DNA from: Notamacropus eugenii
Taxonomy: Eukaryota > Chordata > Mammalia > Diprotodontia > Macropodidae
Assembly (NCBI RefSeq): GCF_028372415.1
Contig: NC_092876.1
Span: 224,211,528-224,275,527 of the forward strand
Direction: 5' to 3'
DNA: 64,000 nucleotides
The notes beneath the pieces were generated by a model that was not told where the DNA came from, ran no database searches, and worked only from the letters and a program-made list of their open reading frames with translations. Positions 1 to 10,629 of this stretch are shown here, in pieces. Made by a program: the position numbers and the translations under genes. Numbering within the stretch: the first letter of the stretch is position 1; each line of letters starts with the position of its first letter.

Positions 1-299
1 TTAACCAGTTGCTTTTAGGCAAGGAAATACCCCCCCCTCAAAAAAAAATCCAAATTGATCATTTTCTAATCAATTAAAAAAATTCTAAGCATAACATTCT
101 GCAGGTTCTTTCTCTAATATGTCTTAAGTTTTAATTGTCATAACATTCTATTTGCCTAAAAAACTTTCGCGTCACCAATTTCTTCTTGTTTGAGTGCCTG
201 TAGAAATTTTAAAAAAAAACTACTCAATATTCTAAGGGTATTGGCAAATTTTAGAGATATTTAATATGCAAATATTCTATGATATTATCAAATTAGATG
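1..299. other. AT-rich stretch, nothing recognised
   Basis: AT-rich sequence with A and T runs. No gene, RNA or repeat family that I can name. Confidence 0.5.
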
Positions 300-680
300 T
301 TCTCCCCAATGATGCAGATTGAAACCCACCTTCTCTTTATTCTGTGTGTCTTTTGTTCCATATCCTTCCATACGTTTACCAGAGGACTTAGAGATTTTTG
401 TCACATTCTCCTGACATCATGGATATAGCAGTGGAATAGCTGTGTTATCCCTGCCCCAGTTCCCCCCTCGCTACATGCCCAGCCCATTGCTTTCTTTCAC
501 TTTCATACATTTTCCTAATAACTTTTCCTCCTGTTATTCTTTGAAACTGCTCATGGATTATATATTGCAACCTACTCATACCCTCTTCATTGCTTATTGA
601 ATTCTGTGTAATATTCATTTTGAATTCTTCAGAGACTGCTGTACTACACGTTTCAGAGCCATCCAAAAACAATAATAGAA
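300..680 (-). mobile_element. RTE-type LINE fragment (3' end of ORF)
   Basis: Read on the minus strand, this stretch has a short open frame (about 672 to 445) ending in a K-QWAGHVAR signature. A W-x-GH-x-x-R motif lies near the C-terminus of the reverse-transcriptase ORF of RTE-clade LINEs. Further downstream, broken frames keep RTE-like residues (YGRIWNK). The copy is frameshifted and has no complete domain. A second RTE piece, with the RT core, lies at 62425-62900 on the plus strand. The assignment rests on motif recognition only. Confidence 0.5.
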
Positions 681-689
681 TGTTAATCC

Positions 690-1139
690 TAAAAGGAAGG
701 AGTTTTGTTCCAGGGAGAAGTTTGGATCATAAAAAGAGCCTCTTAATTTGAAGGAAATTCAGGTGTCTTTCCTCTTCCTTTTTATTTATGGGACCAACTT
801 GCACTGTCCATTTGTACTGTCTTTCCTAAATACACATACTAGTGAACAAATTTTCTACCTTATCTATTCAACTGCATGTCATAGTCTGAACAGATATTCT
901 TCTTTTCTGTGTGGTTGGTCAGGACAAATATTTGATTGGTTAGAGATCTCTTCCGGGAGACTCTGTAGTACTATGGGTCTTGATATAATCAGCACAATTG
1001 GATTTTTATTTTTTGCTTTTTGACCAAGTCTGTACTAGATAAAGAAATTTAATCATATCATCTTCAAAACTAACCTCTGAGAATAGCAGTATGTATTCCT
1101 ACTGAAGTTGATACTGTAGTCACTTTGTGTCTTTCTTCT
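690..1139. other. no feature recognised
   Basis: AT-rich sequence with short open frames that lack ATG starts and show no protein similarity I recognise. Possibly very old repeat. Confidence 0.5.
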
Positions 1140-3825
1140 TGTTTTTAATCAGCAAAAATCCACAGCCTCACCCACCCTTTCCAACACCATCACCACCTTG
1201 CCATTGAAAACATTAAAAAAATCCTTTTTACAAACATGTATAGTCAAGCAAAATGAATTTCCTGATAGGTCATATATTATTTTTTAATTCTTTACTCTGC
1301 CCCTCATCTTCCTAACAGGAAGTGGGGAATATTTTTTATAATTACTTCTCTGGAATTGTGGGTGATCATTATGCTGATCAGAGTTCATAAGTCAAAGTTG
1401 TTCATCTTTACCATATTGGGGTTTTTTTATTAATTGTACACTTCGTATTGCATCCACTTACATGTCTTTCCAGATTTCTCTGGAACTATCCCTTCATCTT
1501 TTCTTATGGCACAATAGTAGTCTTTCACATTTGTAAGCCATAACTTGTTCAGGCATTTCTCAATTTATGAGCTCTCATATTTTGTCATCTCAAAAAAAAA
1601 AATTTACATTGTTGCATATCCTTAGAGTTTGCTTTGCTTGAGACTAATCTCTCTCTTAACCTACCTTACCTCTAATTCCCCTTCTCCTTTACTTCCCTTT
1701 TCCTCCTCTTTTTCTGTTGAGTGAGATATATTTTTGTTCCCAAGTATATATTTTTCCCTCCTTCTGTCAGATTCAGGTGAGAGTGAGGTTGAAATGTCAG
1801 CTGATAGCCACCCCCTCCTTGTTTATATGAATGTCTACTTATACATTTTCACTGCATGAGACAGTTTTCCTTACATTCCTTTCCTTTCCCTCCTCCCAAT
1901 TTATTCCTCTTACCTTTTCTTTCCATTCTTTTCTTAATATCTTCAAGCCACAGCATAACCTCTCCTCTTGTTTAATTAGACTCCCTCTATGACCCCTAGA
2001 GAAGATAGGGTTCTGAGGGAACACATATGTCATTTCTCCATATTTGAATATAAGCACTTTATCTCTTTTTTTAGTCCCTTTTCAAATTTGTATTTACCTT
2101 TTGAAGTTTCTCTTAACTCTCGTGTTTGAGCTTCAAAGTTCATATGCAGCACTGACTCTTCATCAGGATTGCTTAGAAATCTTTTTCATTAATGATCCAT
2201 TTTTTCCCTTGTAGTTTTGCTGGATAAGTTATTCTTGTAAGCCTGAAAGTCTTTATTTTTTGTAAGACCCTGTTTTAAGTTTTCTGTCCTTTAAATTGTC
2301 GAATATATTTGGGCAGTTCTATTTTGTCATTTCTTGAAACAGAATATCTAGGCTCTTTTTGGTTTTTTGGGTCATGACTTTCAGATAGTTCAACAATCCT
2401 TACATTTTTTGTGTCCTTCATGTGTTTTCCAAGTCAGTTATTTTTGTTTTGAGATATCTGACATTTTCTTCATTTTTTTCAACTTTTAAACTTTGCTTGA
2501 ATATTTCTTATTGCCTCATGGAGTCAATGACTTCTATTTGACTCACTCTATTTTTCAGGGAGCTTATTGCTTGGGCAAAGTTTTGTACCTCTGTTCCAAG
2601 CTGTCGGTCCCCTTTCCAATTCTTTCTTTTGTAGCTCTCATTTCCATTTTTCCTCAAGTACTTTCATTTCATTAATAAAAAAAAAATTAACTCTCACGTA
2701 ATTTATTCTACAAATTCTAACTGAATTTCTACCCAAGCAATGTTTTTCTCTGAGGCTTTGCTCATGGATTTTTTGGAATCATTCTCTTCTACATCTGTAC
2801 CTTATGTATCCTTGCCATCTTAATAGCTAACATTTCTATAGAACTTATTGGGTTCCAGGAATTGTGCTGAGTACTTCATGATTATCATCTCATTGTATCC
2901 GAATAACAACCCTGGGAGGGAGGTGCTATTAGAAGCTCTTTATGGTGGGATTCTCTTTTTCTTCACTCACTTTTCTAACTCACTTCCAAACTTCAGACGA
3001 TGTTAGAGTTGGGCTCTGCAAACTTCTGGAGGGAAGGTTTGGACCAGTCCTACTGATGATTTCTTAGAGGTATTAAGTGTTGTGCTATTCTCAGATCTCG
3101 GAGATAGGCTGGGGATCTTCAAGCTTTCAGTGCTCCCAAAGTTATTGATCCAGGGCAAACTCTAATTGCTGCCCAACTGAGTTCTGAGCTCTGCAAGTTC
3201 TTACCTGGGTTTGGTCCTGAATAATAGTAGACTGCTGCTGGAATCAGCCCCCATGAGATACCTAGGAAGCTCTACTGATCTGAAGTGAAATATCTCTTTG
3301 GTCTGGGATTCCTATGCAGGTTATTTCTCTGCAGGCTTCAGACTGGACAAGAAGCTGGAACTGAGACTTTGCTCTGCTCCTGGGTTATAAGCTACACTGC
3401 TGCTACTTGCTTCTGAACTTGCTCCTTTCTCAGTATACCACCCTGGATTTCCTAACCAGAATGCTGCCTCAAAGTACAAGTCACTTTCACAAACAACCCT
3501 GGATCTGTGACTCAGAACTAGTTAATAGACACCAAAGCCCACTTATAGTGTCTCGGCATGTGTCTGACCCGTTTCTTGTCCTAGTGGATAGCCCATGCCT
3601 AGACATTAAAGAGCTCCATGCGCATGTGCTCCTGGCCATATCCCATCCTCAGAGTCTACAAACTTCTATCCATCTTTAAATGCTAAGTTAGGCTGGACAA
3701 ATGACTTTCAGTGATTGTTTCTGGATTTCCCCATTAGGATTTGGTCTTTGCTTGGAGAAATTTTTTGAGGAAGCTCCTTGTACTACTTCCTGCTAAACTT
3801 GTCATCTTGGCTTTAACCTCCATTT
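1140..3825 (-). mobile_element. HAL1-like element (L1 with ORF1 but no ORF2 core)
   Basis: On the minus strand this 2.7-kb element starts near 3825 with an L1-type 5' end; the plus-strand motif GTCATCTTGG at 3801-3810 is close to the YY1 core of the intact L1 nearby. A 5'UTR-like stretch (about 2950-3800) follows, then decayed ORF1 sequence (about 2100-2700). The ORF1 part lines up with the intact L1 ORF1: the GCTGGATAAGTTATTCTTG block (2219-2237) corresponds to GCTGGGTAGTTGATCCTTGG, and the GGGCAGTT... and CCAAGTCAGTTATTTTTG blocks occur in the same order. Only about 900 bp separates ORF1 from an L1 3'-terminal segment (1430-1570, with the ATGGCACAATAGTA motif). In a full L1 that distance is about 4.3 kb, so endonuclease and RT are absent. 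HAL1 ('half-L1') is a known mammalian element class. A simple internal deletion of a full L1 is the alternative. Confidence 0.65.
2822..2935 (-). mobile_element. MIR/CORE-type SINE fragment
   Basis: Contains the reverse complement of the MIR 3' region: the TCTCATTGTATCC...AACAACCCTGGGAGG...GTGCTATTA pattern. It lies inside the 5' part of the HAL1-like element, so it inserted after that element. The tRNA-like head is missing. Confidence 0.65.
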
Positions 3826-3844
3826 TATCTCTTTGTGAGTAAAC

Positions 3845-4045
3845 CAGGGATGGGGAACCTGTAGCCTCAAGTTCACATGCAGCCCTCTAGGTCCTCAAGT
3901 TCAGCCCTTTGACTCAATCCAAACTTCAAAGAACAAATCCTTAATAAAAGGGTTTCTTCTGTAAAACTTGGACACAGTGAAAAAGCCACACCTAAGGACC
4001 TAGAAGGGCACATGTGGCCTCAAGGTTGCAGGTTCCTTAGCCCTG
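3845..4045. mobile_element. hAT-type foldback element (201 bp, non-autonomous)
   Basis: Ends are CAGGGATGGGGAACCT and, inverted, CAGGGCTAAGGAACCT (13 of 16 match), the CAGGG start being typical of hAT elements. Flanking 8-mers are GAGTAAAC (3837-3844) and GTTTAAAC (4046-4053), 6 of 8 identical, the size expected of a hAT target duplication. The two arms stay complementary well inward (CACATG, CCCTCTAGGTCC and their complements), so the element is almost a perfect hairpin. No transposase is encoded. It lies 20 bp beyond the 5' end of the HAL1-like element. Confidence 0.75.
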
Positions 4046-4224
4046 GTTTAAACAATTGGCTGGTTAATTTGCACAAAACAATTACAGTAAATTCTCTTGA
4101 AGACAAGGCTTCATCCTATCTAAAAGTTCAAAGAGTACTTTATTCCCTAGGTGAGTAAGGAAATATCCATTCATTCTTTGGGGGATATTTTTTACATTGT
4201 TTACCCTGAGAGAAATGTGGTTGA

Positions 4225-4795
4225 ATATTGTCTAAATACCATCAGCCTAATGTGTTTCACAAAACCACTCACAATCTGGATCCACCCTCTCTTTCCAGCT
4301 TTAGACCACACTATTCCCCCTCAAATGTTCATACATTCTAAGTGTCAAACAGTCTGACTGTAAGACTAATTGAACTACTTTCTGGTTTAGATTTCTTCTA
4401 TCATCACCGTACCTTTGTTCATATCATCCTAAATTCTTGGAATGTATTCCTTTTCAACCTCTACTTCTGCCCCTCTTGCTTCTTCACATGAAAAATTCTT
4501 TCCCTTTTTTCATTTCCCAAATTTTCCATAAAGCCATCTCTAATACTCCCAGCCAGAAATTATCAGCCCTTTCTCAAATTTCTTAGACCATTGTGTTTGG
4601 ACTCCTCAATTGCACTTGAATAATTTTATTTGACTGATAGTTATTTTGTGCCTTTTACAAAAATCTCCTTCGATAGACTTTAAGTTCCTTGAGTATGATA
4701 TTATCTTATTTCATCTTGATATCTTCAATGACTACCTAGCCTAGAACCTTGCACAACTTAGGAATTTAATAAATATTTGTTAATTGAATGGAATA
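4225..4795 (+). mobile_element. L2 LINE 3' end
   Basis: Shows the L2 3' pattern: TCCTAAATTCTTGGAATG, AGCCATCTCTAAT, GATAGACTTTAAGTTCCTTGAG, then AACTTAGGAATTTAATAAATATTTG and a TTGAATGG tail. Only the last part of the RT ORF and the 3'UTR remain, with stops in all frames. Confidence 0.7.
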
Positions 4796-5029
4796 AATTT
4801 GGAAAAGTATGTTAGCTAGAAGAACTTGTCAAATGTTTGTCACTTTAAATTGAATTGAAATGATGATGGATGTGCTGTACAGAAGGGAATATAAAGTCTA
4901 ATGCAAGTTCCATTTTTTTTTAATCTTTAGTAGTAAACAATTGATCTAAAATTATTAATAAGGCTAAATTTATTTATGATTATACTTATCTTTGCCCCCT
5001 CACTATCTCTTTGCTTATTTGCTGATTTG

Positions 5030-5480
5030 TTTTGTTTTTGCTTTTTTTATTATTAATTTTTATTTTTCAGTATTCACTTCTGCAAGATTTTGAGTTCCAA
5101 ATTTTCTCCCCATCTCTCCCTCCTGCCTCAAGACTGCATGCATTCTAATTACCCCTTCCCCCAATCTGCCCTCCCTTCTATCACCTCCCCACTTCTCATG
5201 TCCCCTTCCCTTCTGTTTTCCTATAGGATAAGATAGATTTCTATACCCCATTGCTAGTATATTTTATTTCCTAGTTGCATGTAAAAACAATTATTAACAT
5301 TCATTTTTAAAACTGAGTTCTAAATTGTCTCCCTCCCTCACCCATTCTCATTGTGAAGGCAAGTCATTCAATACAGGTTATACATGTGTAGTCATGCAAA
5401 ACACTTCCATAGCAGTTATCTTGTGAAAGACTAACTCTATTTTCCTTCATCCTGCTTATCTGATAATTTGAAAAATTAAA
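5030..5480 (-). mobile_element. L1 3' end, old
   Basis: The minus-strand end is a tail-like A/T tract followed by a G-rich/purine tract (plus strand: CTCCCCATCTCTCCCTCCTG), and the TACATGTGTAGTCATGCAAAAC motif found at marsupial L1 3' ends. No ORF remains. The polypurine tract matches those of the other L1 3' ends in this window. Confidence 0.6.
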
Positions 5481-5539
5481 AAAAAACGTTCTTATCAATT
5501 CCTTCTACCTATCATTTTTCTCATTTCTCTCAATTATGG

Positions 5540-5930
5540 CATAATTTTTACTGTTTTCTTTCATGTTTAATTGGTTGCTTAAAATGTCTTCTGAGATGTC
5601 TAAATACCATTTTAAAATCCATATGGCAAGGATAGAACTTCTTTTCTTCATTCTTAACTTCTTTCCCAGCTAAAAATCTCACCTTCCATAAGTAGTCTTT
5701 CCTAATCCCCCTTAATTCAAATGCTTTTTCTCCATTGATTTTCTCTAATTTATCCTGTATAGAACTTATTCTTACACAGATAAATATTTTCATGTTGTCT
5801 GCCCCATAAGACTATGAGCTCCCTCAAAGAAAGGATTGTTTTACGCCTTTCTGTGTATCCCCAGAGTTTAGAATAGTGCTTGGCATATTGTAGACACGTA
5901 ATAAAAGCTTTTTGATTTGGCTTTGGTTAT
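5540..5930 (+). mobile_element. L2 LINE 3' end
   Basis: Degenerate end of the L2 ORF (TAGTCTTTCCTAATCCCC, TTTATCCTGTATAGAACTT) followed by the typical 3'UTR blocks ATGAGCTCCCTCAAAGAAAGGA, TGTATCCCCAGAG and TGGCATATTGTAGACACGTAATAAAAG. No intact frame. Confidence 0.7.
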
Positions 5931-6236
5931 TGAAACAAATCGTATTTTCTATTTATAAATCTATAAACTTGACACCATTTTTAAAAAGTTCTCCCTTATT
6001 TCATTCCATATATGTACAACCCCTGAAATCCCTTCCTCTCTTGCAACATTAACTCTTGCCTTCAGTTAATGTGTCATTCCTTGGTAGCTATTGCACACAT
6101 TTCTCTTTTTCAATCTTTTCAAACTGTCTCTGCCAAGGTGATCTTGTTTTCTCATTACATTAATCATATTATCCTTCCTCCCCCAGCCACATGAGTCTGT
6201 ACTGTCTCCACTGATACTGTCATGAGCTGCCTGAGG

Positions 6237-6237
<1 letters not shown>

Positions 6238-6268
<31 letters not shown>

Positions 6269-6274
6269 GGGGGG
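6238..6274 (+). repeat. G30 homopolymer plus AG6
   Basis: Thirty consecutive G residues (6238-6267), one A (6268), then six G (6269-6274). Long G runs are rare in vertebrate DNA and can form G-quadruplexes. The exact length is likely to be polymorphic or a sequencing uncertainty. The run is the source of poly-Gly and poly-Pro frames on the two strands, which are not genes. Confidence 0.95.
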
Positions 6275-7084
6275 CATGCCAGTAATTAGGGAAGTCCCTA
6301 GGTGGGGTGGGGGAGGGAAGAATGAGGAAGAGGCAGTCTGTCCTGGAGGCAGGGGTGAAGAGGCTAGAGATAGAAGACAGGATATAATTCAATGGTTAAG
6401 CCAGTCTGGTAATAGTGAAACTGCAGGGTATCAGTATGCAAAGGGCTGATATAAGGGTGTTGGGTTAAATGTCAGTCAGAATTCACAGTTGAGCAAAGTG
6501 GCTAAAGTTTGGAGAGTCAAGGTTCAGGGAGTCCAGGAAAGTTATCACTTCAGCCATTCTCAAGTTCCTCCCAGAAGCTTTAATTCTATAAACTGATATG
6601 TTCTGATCCTTACCCTGATTGCCAGGGTGTGCCCTTTTCCCCACTGATTGCTGAGTCTTCCTACCGATTTTCAGTTCTCTGAAGATACCACTTTATCAAT
6701 TTGCTTTCAATTGCAAAATTATTACTTACATATTTTTCAAGACTGAATTTCCAAATAGATTGTCAAGTTACCTGCTTATAACATATTCATTGAAGTACAT
6801 ACTCATGAATTATCTGGTTCATGAGTATGTCCTAAAAGGAAGGTATTATAAAACTTTAACATGATATAATTGTATCATTACCCCAAGACTCTACCCTCTT
6901 TTTTTCTTCTCCTCTCCTCTTTTTCCTCTCTTCTTTTTTTCTTTTCTCACTCTTTTCTTCTCATGACCATATCAGCTCCAATGGGATCAATTATCTTCTC
7001 TCTAAAGATAACATTCAGAGCAATAGAACTAGTCTAAGTCTCTCTCCTCAGGGCTAACACTATATTAACAGCTACTTTTTGAAA
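6275..7084. other. no feature recognised
   Basis: A purine-rich stretch just after the G run, then ordinary AT-rich sequence with a pyrimidine-rich patch at 6896-6960. No gene or named repeat seen. Confidence 0.5.
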
Positions 7085-7437
7085 TCTCCATTGTCTTATA
7101 GGCATTTCATACTCAACAAATCCAAAATGGAACTTATTATTTCTTCGCCCCTAAACCACTCCCTCTTACCTGTTTCTAATGAAGACACCACCATCTTTCT
7201 GGTCACCCAGGTTCATAATTTTAGAGTTACCTTAAAACTTTCATTCTTTCTTGTCTCCAGTAAATTACCAAATTTTGATGTATTTATATCCAAAAATGTT
7301 TTTTTCATCTGTGCATTTCTTTCTACTCATGTGACTCTTTCTATTTCAGGCACTAGTTACTTTTACATTGAAAATTGCAGACTTCAAAATTCCATTCTTT
7401 TCACTCTCTAACTCATTCTCCACAGAAGTACTAAAAC
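7085..7437 (+). mobile_element. L2 LINE, first part (interrupted)
   Basis: L2 RT C-terminal coding sequence with decayed blocks CAACAAATCCAAAATGGAACT, CACCACCATCTTTCTGGTCACCCAGG and TTCATTCTTTCTTGTCTCCAG. It stops at 7437, where a hAT element is inserted, and resumes at 7632 at the matching point of the L2 sequence (CCTAAAGC). Confidence 0.7.
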
Positions 7438-7631
7438 ATTTTGTGTTCAAGACCAACACTTGCAGTGAAGTTGCTTGATGTGACATGGGCAAGTGCTGCC
7501 AGACACATCTCAGATTCATCATACATTTGATTTTTAATTAATTGTTGATTGTTGATTCAGAAATTTTTACTCTTGCCAAATTTTTTTGCAATCTCATATG
7601 GAGTCACCACCCACAGTTTGAGATGCACTGG
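7438..7631 (-). mobile_element. hAT-type element, copy A of a family also at 36273
   Basis: Its reverse complement matches the first two thirds of the 36273-36571 element, including an AATTAATTAAAAATCAAATG block and the order of TGGGT..., GGCAA...AGTAAAAA, CTTCTGAAT-like and CACATGACTT-like segments. It splits an L2. Flanking 8-mers ACTAAAAC (7430-7437) and CCTAAAGC (7632-7639) match at 6 of 8. One inverted terminus is missing, so the copy is an end-truncated or internally deleted form. No coding capacity. Confidence 0.65.
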
Positions 7632-8143
7632 CCTAAAGCATAGATTTGACAAAGTCACCTACTTAAAAAACTGAAATGGCTCCCTATTGCTTCTATACTC
7701 AAAAAAAAAACCCAACTCTTTTGATTGTCATTTAAAGCCCCTAATATGCTGACTCCATCCTGCTTTTCCAGTCATATTCCACTCATTCAAGTGAATACGC
7801 TCTATTTGCCATTCTTGTATCATGGCACTCTGTATGCTGCCTCCATATCTCTTCATAGGCTGTCACCCTTTCCTGGAATTAATTCCCTCCTCACCTCTGT
7901 TCTCAAAATCCCTAGCTTCCTTCAAGACATCTCACAGGCTCCTTCCTATAAGCCTTTCCAGATCATCTTAGCTATTGTTCTTAAGTTATTGTTCACATAA
8001 TTATATGCTTACATTTTATGTTCCTTCAATAGAACATGTTTCTTAAAGGGAGAAACTGTTTTTCATTTTGTCTTTGTGTGTACGATACACATATTACATA
8101 ATTAGTAAATGGTTTTTGGATTGGATTGGATTGGATTGGACAA
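7632..8143 (+). mobile_element. L2 LINE, second part with TTGGA tail
   Basis: Continues the L2 from 7437: GAAATGGCTCCCTATTGC, TTTAAAGCCCC, CTGGAATTAATTCCCTCCTC, TTCAAGACATCTCACAGG and the 3'UTR (TTAAAGGGAGAAACTG). It ends in five tandem TTGGA units (about 8117-8141), an L2-type short-repeat tail. Degenerate, no intact frame. Confidence 0.75.
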
Positions 8144-8794
8144 TATATAATGAAAGTTTTCTTGTATGGAAATTAGTCCCACAGGAAAAATGAGACCACC
8201 ATATAAAGATTTTGAATTATAATCAACTCCTGAATCTCCACGTTAACAAAGGACTGCTAAATTGTAAATTATCCAAAATGACATGTATTTCAAAAATCAT
8301 TTATACTTCACTTCAAAGTATAGTTATATGCTTTTATTTTAATTTGTATGTGTCTAAAGTTCTAGGAATTAACTTCAAATAAAATACTAAGGCCGTACCA
8401 ATTCGATAAGCTTCACTTTTCCACCTTAATTCTTACTTGTTTTCCCTGCCACCCTCCATAACAGGAACAGTGATTTTTTTTTTTCTTAGTGTGATGGAAA
8501 GAAATAGGTTAAACATATCTGCCCTCTTTCAAACATTGCTTGAAACAGAAATTGTGATTATGGATATTAGTTTCAATTTGCTTTTTTTACTACATATAAA
8601 TTGTATATGAAATGAGAGAAAAGAGAGAAAATGACAGACAGGTATTGAGGGCTGAATGTACCATCAGTAAACCTGAAACCCAAAGTAGACATGGCTAAGC
8701 CACAAACTAGAAGGTCCACATAAAGATAATTTTAAGGTGACTGTCTATTTTAAGTATAGAGATATGTTATTTATTGGACCACGAGATTTGGAGT
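8144..8794. other. no feature recognised
   Basis: AT-rich sequence with T and A runs (for example near 8474). Nothing nameable on either strand. Confidence 0.45.
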
Positions 8795-8955
8795 CATAAT
8801 AATCTTTATTCTAATTTCATTTTGTATATGATGAATTTAAAGTCTAGATAATAACTTACCTATGACCAGGCTTATTGTAAGTACTAAAGCTAGAATTCAA
8901 AAACAGGTCTTTTGACTGCAAATTCTGTGTACTCTCCACCACAATACATTTCTCT
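8795..8955 (-). mobile_element. tRNA-derived SINE fragment (MIR/MAR1 type)
   Basis: The reverse strand reads the SINE head and core: GTGGAGAGTACACAGAATT, GTCAAAAGACCTG and TTTTGAATTCTAGC, then a decayed GACCTGGTCATAGGTAAGTT. Strongly diverged. Confidence 0.5.
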
Positions 8956-10318
8956 CCTCTACCCTTACTCATGTTCTTTCATCCCTCATAGTATGTATTT
9001 CCTTTCTATATCTCTTGGGCTTAGGATACTAATTTAAAAGTTCTTTCTTTATATCTCCAACACAATTGAATAACAAGCTTTCTTGGCTATACATCTGGGA
9101 ATTACTAAGCTCCTCCCAAAATGCGTTTGCTAAAAGAGTGTGACTAGCATATTTTAGGATATTATATAAGAAAACTATCTAGAATAACTGGGAAGGGGAA
9201 AGGAAAAAGCATAAATCAAGAGAATTCATAACATACCATCAGAAGAATCACATTTTACTTATTCAGAAATCTAGTTGCTAAATAAGAGTATTAGTTTTTT
9301 TTTAAAATGGTTTTAAGCAATAAGAAAAAAGTTAAGGAATGACAGTGTGGATCAAGAAGTGTTATTCATCAAAGACAAGAAATGAGACACTGAAAACTAA
9401 AAGAAATGTCTTTGCACTCTACCCCAATATTGGCCTGACTGTAAACAGGATATCAGTTTTTTTCAGTTACTAGTTTGAGTTGGGTAGGGTCTCTGAATTA
9501 CGATTTGGGTGAACAAAAAAAACAATAGGGGGAAACAACTATAATACATGAAAAACCTAAGTGATAGTTCAGTGTTTAAAAGTCACAAGAAAAATTTAAA
9601 AAAAACTATTGTTCCTTGAGGATCCACTTTGCCTGAAGGTGATTGAAGATACAAAGAGACACTTATGGACTAATCCCATGAAGTATTATCAAACAGACGT
9701 ATCTTGGAAGGAAGCAGTAAAAGAGAGGAAGGGGGTGAAAGTGAATCAGTACTTTTTTTTTTTTTTTTTTTGTAATCTAGGTACCACAGCATAGTCATTC
9801 AGCAAAGAGATCAAGGACTGTGAGACTTAAATAGGTGATTATTGTCCTTCAGTTAAATCTATAGAAGCAGAAATTGCCATCATGTTTTTGCACAAGCCAA
9901 AAGTAAAACTAGATACAGTTAGGAGACACCACCAGGTGAGCTACATTATGCTTAAGAAAGAGTAGAATTTAAGAATTCTTCAAAGAACCAAGTTATGTTG
10001 ACTGACACCAGTGCATTTTTATTGTGAAAAGGAAAAAAATGAAGATAGAATAAAAAAAATTATTTCAAAGTAAAATTATAATCTGTTTATAATTGTTTAT
10101 TTTAAGTATGTTTACAAAGATAGAAGAATTATAATGAAGTTATTTTAGAAATTTGCATTGATTTATATGCCAGATACTTCTTGTGTTTAAAAACAGATAA
10201 AAATAAGAATTTTAAATCATTAATACTAAATATATTTATAGCTAAATATATTTAATCTCTTTCTATATAAACATATGAAATAGGTATCTCATGACATATA
10301 GTTAAACACATTGTTTTA
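8956..10318. other. no feature recognised
   Basis: About 1.4 kb of AT-rich sequence. A T18 run lies near 9751-9769. A 61-codon frame ending there (about 9609-9794) has no ATG start and no similarity I recognise. The last 250 bases are very AT-rich. Confidence 0.45.
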
Positions 10319-10562
10319 GGTGTCTAGATGTCACAATGGATAGCCTCTTGGGCTTGGAGTCAGGAAGACTGAGTTCAAATTTAGCCTCAGATATTTATTA
10401 GTGGTATGATCCTGGGAAAGTCACTTCTTCCTGTTTCTCCAAATGTAAAATGGATATAATACTACCACTTACATCACAGAGTTGTGAGAATCAAAAGGGA
10501 TAGTATATGTAAAGCACTTAGCTTGTGGCACATAGAAGGAATTAAATAAATATTTATTCCCA
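10319..10562 (+). mobile_element. near full-length MIR/CORE-type SINE
   Basis: tRNA-like head (CACAATGGATAGCCTCTTGGG, a box-A-like region, then GAGTTCAAATTTAGCC as box B), core (ATTAGTGGTATGATCCTGGG-AAGTCACTT), the GTAAAATGGATATAATACTA block, and the 3' part ending GTAAAGCACTTAGC...GGCACATAGAAGGAATTAAATAAATATTTATT. The order and length (about 245 bp) fit a THER1/MIR-like CORE-SINE that uses an L2-type 3' end. Confidence 0.75.
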
Positions 10563-10629
10563 TCCCCCTTATGGCACAAACAAGTGAAAATGAAAAAAAA
10601 AAAACTGTCTTCAGGGGAATATAATAATA

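Noticed and set aside
6066-6449. Pro-rich (minus) and Gly-rich (plus) frames of 108 and 75 codons
   Set aside because: Both run through the G30 homopolymer and have no other support.
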